Positions 7,922 through 8,163 of a DNA stretch of 8,163 bases are shown piece by piece. Each line of letters opens with the position of its first letter. Position 1 is the first letter of the stretch. The notes beneath the pieces were generated by a model. It did not search any database, was not told the origin of the DNA, and saw only the letters and a program-made list of their open reading frames with translations. This DNA is from Candidatus Poseidoniaceae archaeon. Its GTDB lineage: Archaea; Thermoplasmatota; Poseidoniia; Poseidoniales; Poseidoniaceae. A program made the position numbers and the translations under genes. Location: contig DUKP01000097.1 of NCBI GenBank assembly GCA_013329295.1, positions 5,432 through 13,594 of the forward strand, given 5' to 3'.

Positions 7922-7947
7922 CACTATTTTTAGTGCAAATTATTGCA
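7922..7947. repeat. Two abutting 14-bp inverted repeats in the divergent promoter
   Basis: CACTA-TTTT-TAGTG (7922-7935) and TGCAA-ATTA-TTGCA (7934-7947) are both perfect, both with 5-bp arms and 4-bp spacers, and share two bases. They sit immediately upstream of the TATA-like box of the large gene, where an archaeal transcription factor could bind. The region is AT-rich, so chance is possible. Confidence 0.4.
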
Positions 7948-7966
7948 ATTCAAATTAGAAAAGTAG

Positions 7967-7975
7967 AAATTAAAT
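7967..7975 (+). promoter_or_regulatory. TATA-like box for the right-edge gene
   Basis: AAATTAAAT is centred about 28 bp before the GTG at 7999. With no Shine-Dalgarno sequence upstream of that GTG, this fits a leaderless transcript. Its 3' part overlaps the inverted repeat at 7973-7985. Confidence 0.35.
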
Positions 7976-7985
7976 CAAATTGATT
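7973..7985. repeat. 13-bp perfect inverted repeat overlapping the right-hand promoter
   Basis: AATCAA-A-TTGATT lies between the TATA-like box and the start of the right-edge gene. It could be an operator, but its AT-richness makes a chance palindrome plausible. Confidence 0.35.
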
Positions 7986-7998
7986 GCCAGCAAAGTTT

Positions 7999-8163
7999 GT
8001 GAGTTCAACAGAATGGGTGGCTTTAGAGGAAGAAGGAGGAAAAATTTTCTTCCTTCAACTCATCGATGAAATGGTGAAAATCAAAGGACTCGGCGTATTA
8101 AATCCAATTGATACTATTGGAGATTCTAAAGTGGGTGATAAGATTATCATCGGACAAAAGATC
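7999..8163 (+). CDS. Probable TrmI-type tRNA (adenine-N1) methyltransferase, N-terminal fragment
   Basis: The first 55 residues of a gene that runs off the right edge. The frame is closed by a stop at 7981-7983, and the GTG at 7999 is the first good start. The segment KGLGVLNPIDTIGDSKVG (residues 29-46) can be aligned by eye with the N-terminal small beta domain of archaeal TrmI, whose pattern is roughly LG-[IV]-L followed about five residues later by IG and then a Gly-rich strand. TrmI makes m1A at positions 57/58 of tRNA with S-adenosylmethionine. The methyltransferase domain itself lies outside the window, so the assignment rests on a short, weakly conserved domain and remembered homologues. 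Alternatives are another small beta-domain protein or a gene with a different start. It is divergent from the large surface protein gene and probably leaderless. Confidence 0.5.
   Translation, partial: MSSTEWVALEEEGGKIFFLQLIDEMVKIKGLGVLNPIDTIGDSKVGDKIIIGQKI
8032..8056 (+). repeat. Near-perfect 12-bp-arm inverted repeat in the 5' coding region
   Basis: The arms GAAGGAGGAAAA and TTTTCTTCCTTC flank a single A. In RNA they pair throughout except for one G-U wobble, though the innermost A-U pairs would open into the loop. The hairpin would sit 33-57 nt downstream of the GTG start and bury a GGAGG motif in its 5' arm. It lies inside the codons for residues 12-20 of the TrmI-like protein. Confidence 0.5.

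Noticed and set aside
8071..8073. ATG at codon 25 of the right-edge gene as its true start
   Set aside because: It would remove part of the beta domain that resembles TrmI, and the nearest GGAGG is about 31 bases away, too far to direct it.

Overview
The window looks archaeal. It has about 40% GC and several archaeal marker families: a membrane-anchored LonB protease, a UPF0147 protein, an archaeal-type A24 prepilin/preflagellin peptidase, and the N-terminus of a probable archaeal TrmI-type tRNA methyltransferase. Promoters are TATA-like, and several sit about 26-28 bp before the start codon, as expected for leaderless transcripts. The best guess is a marine planktonic euryarchaeon of the Poseidoniales (Marine Group II) type. 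That rests mainly on the cytoplasmic tail of the largest protein, which ends in a Gly-Leu-Pro-Ala-Gly-Trp / Gln-Trp-Glu-Tyr-Tyr-Gly motif that I associate from memory with that group. No database search was possible.

Layout, left to right. Bases 1-539 (minus strand) hold the first 179 residues of an A24 aspartyl peptidase; its 3' end lies outside the window. Divergent from it, with a short shared promoter region (540-614), is a small UPF0147 gene at 615-881 (plus). That gene runs tail-to-tail into a major facilitator transporter (876-2225, minus), and the two overlap by 6 bp at their stop codons. Upstream of the transporter on the same strand are lonB (2287-4311) and a 1172-residue type I membrane protein (4370-7888). 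This three-gene minus-strand series has gaps of only 61 and 58 bp, so it may be one operon read as large surface protein, then lonB, then transporter. At the right edge (7999-8163, plus) a divergent gene begins that resembles the N-terminal domain of TrmI. The 110-bp divergent region 7889-7998 contains TATA-like boxes for both genes and three short perfect inverted repeats.

The large protein is the most unusual item. It has a signal peptide, a thioredoxin-like domain with a CPPC motif, a stretch resembling Omp28/CARDB-type beta domains, cadherin/Ig-like modules, a coiled coil, one membrane helix, and a Gln/Pro-rich cytoplasmic tail. All ten of its cysteines lie outside the cell and fall into five sequence-ordered pairs. 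Its position just upstream of membrane-bound LonB suggests, but does not prove, a link between envelope protein folding or redox and membrane proteolysis. I see no tRNA, rRNA, CRISPR array, insertion sequence or convincing phage element.
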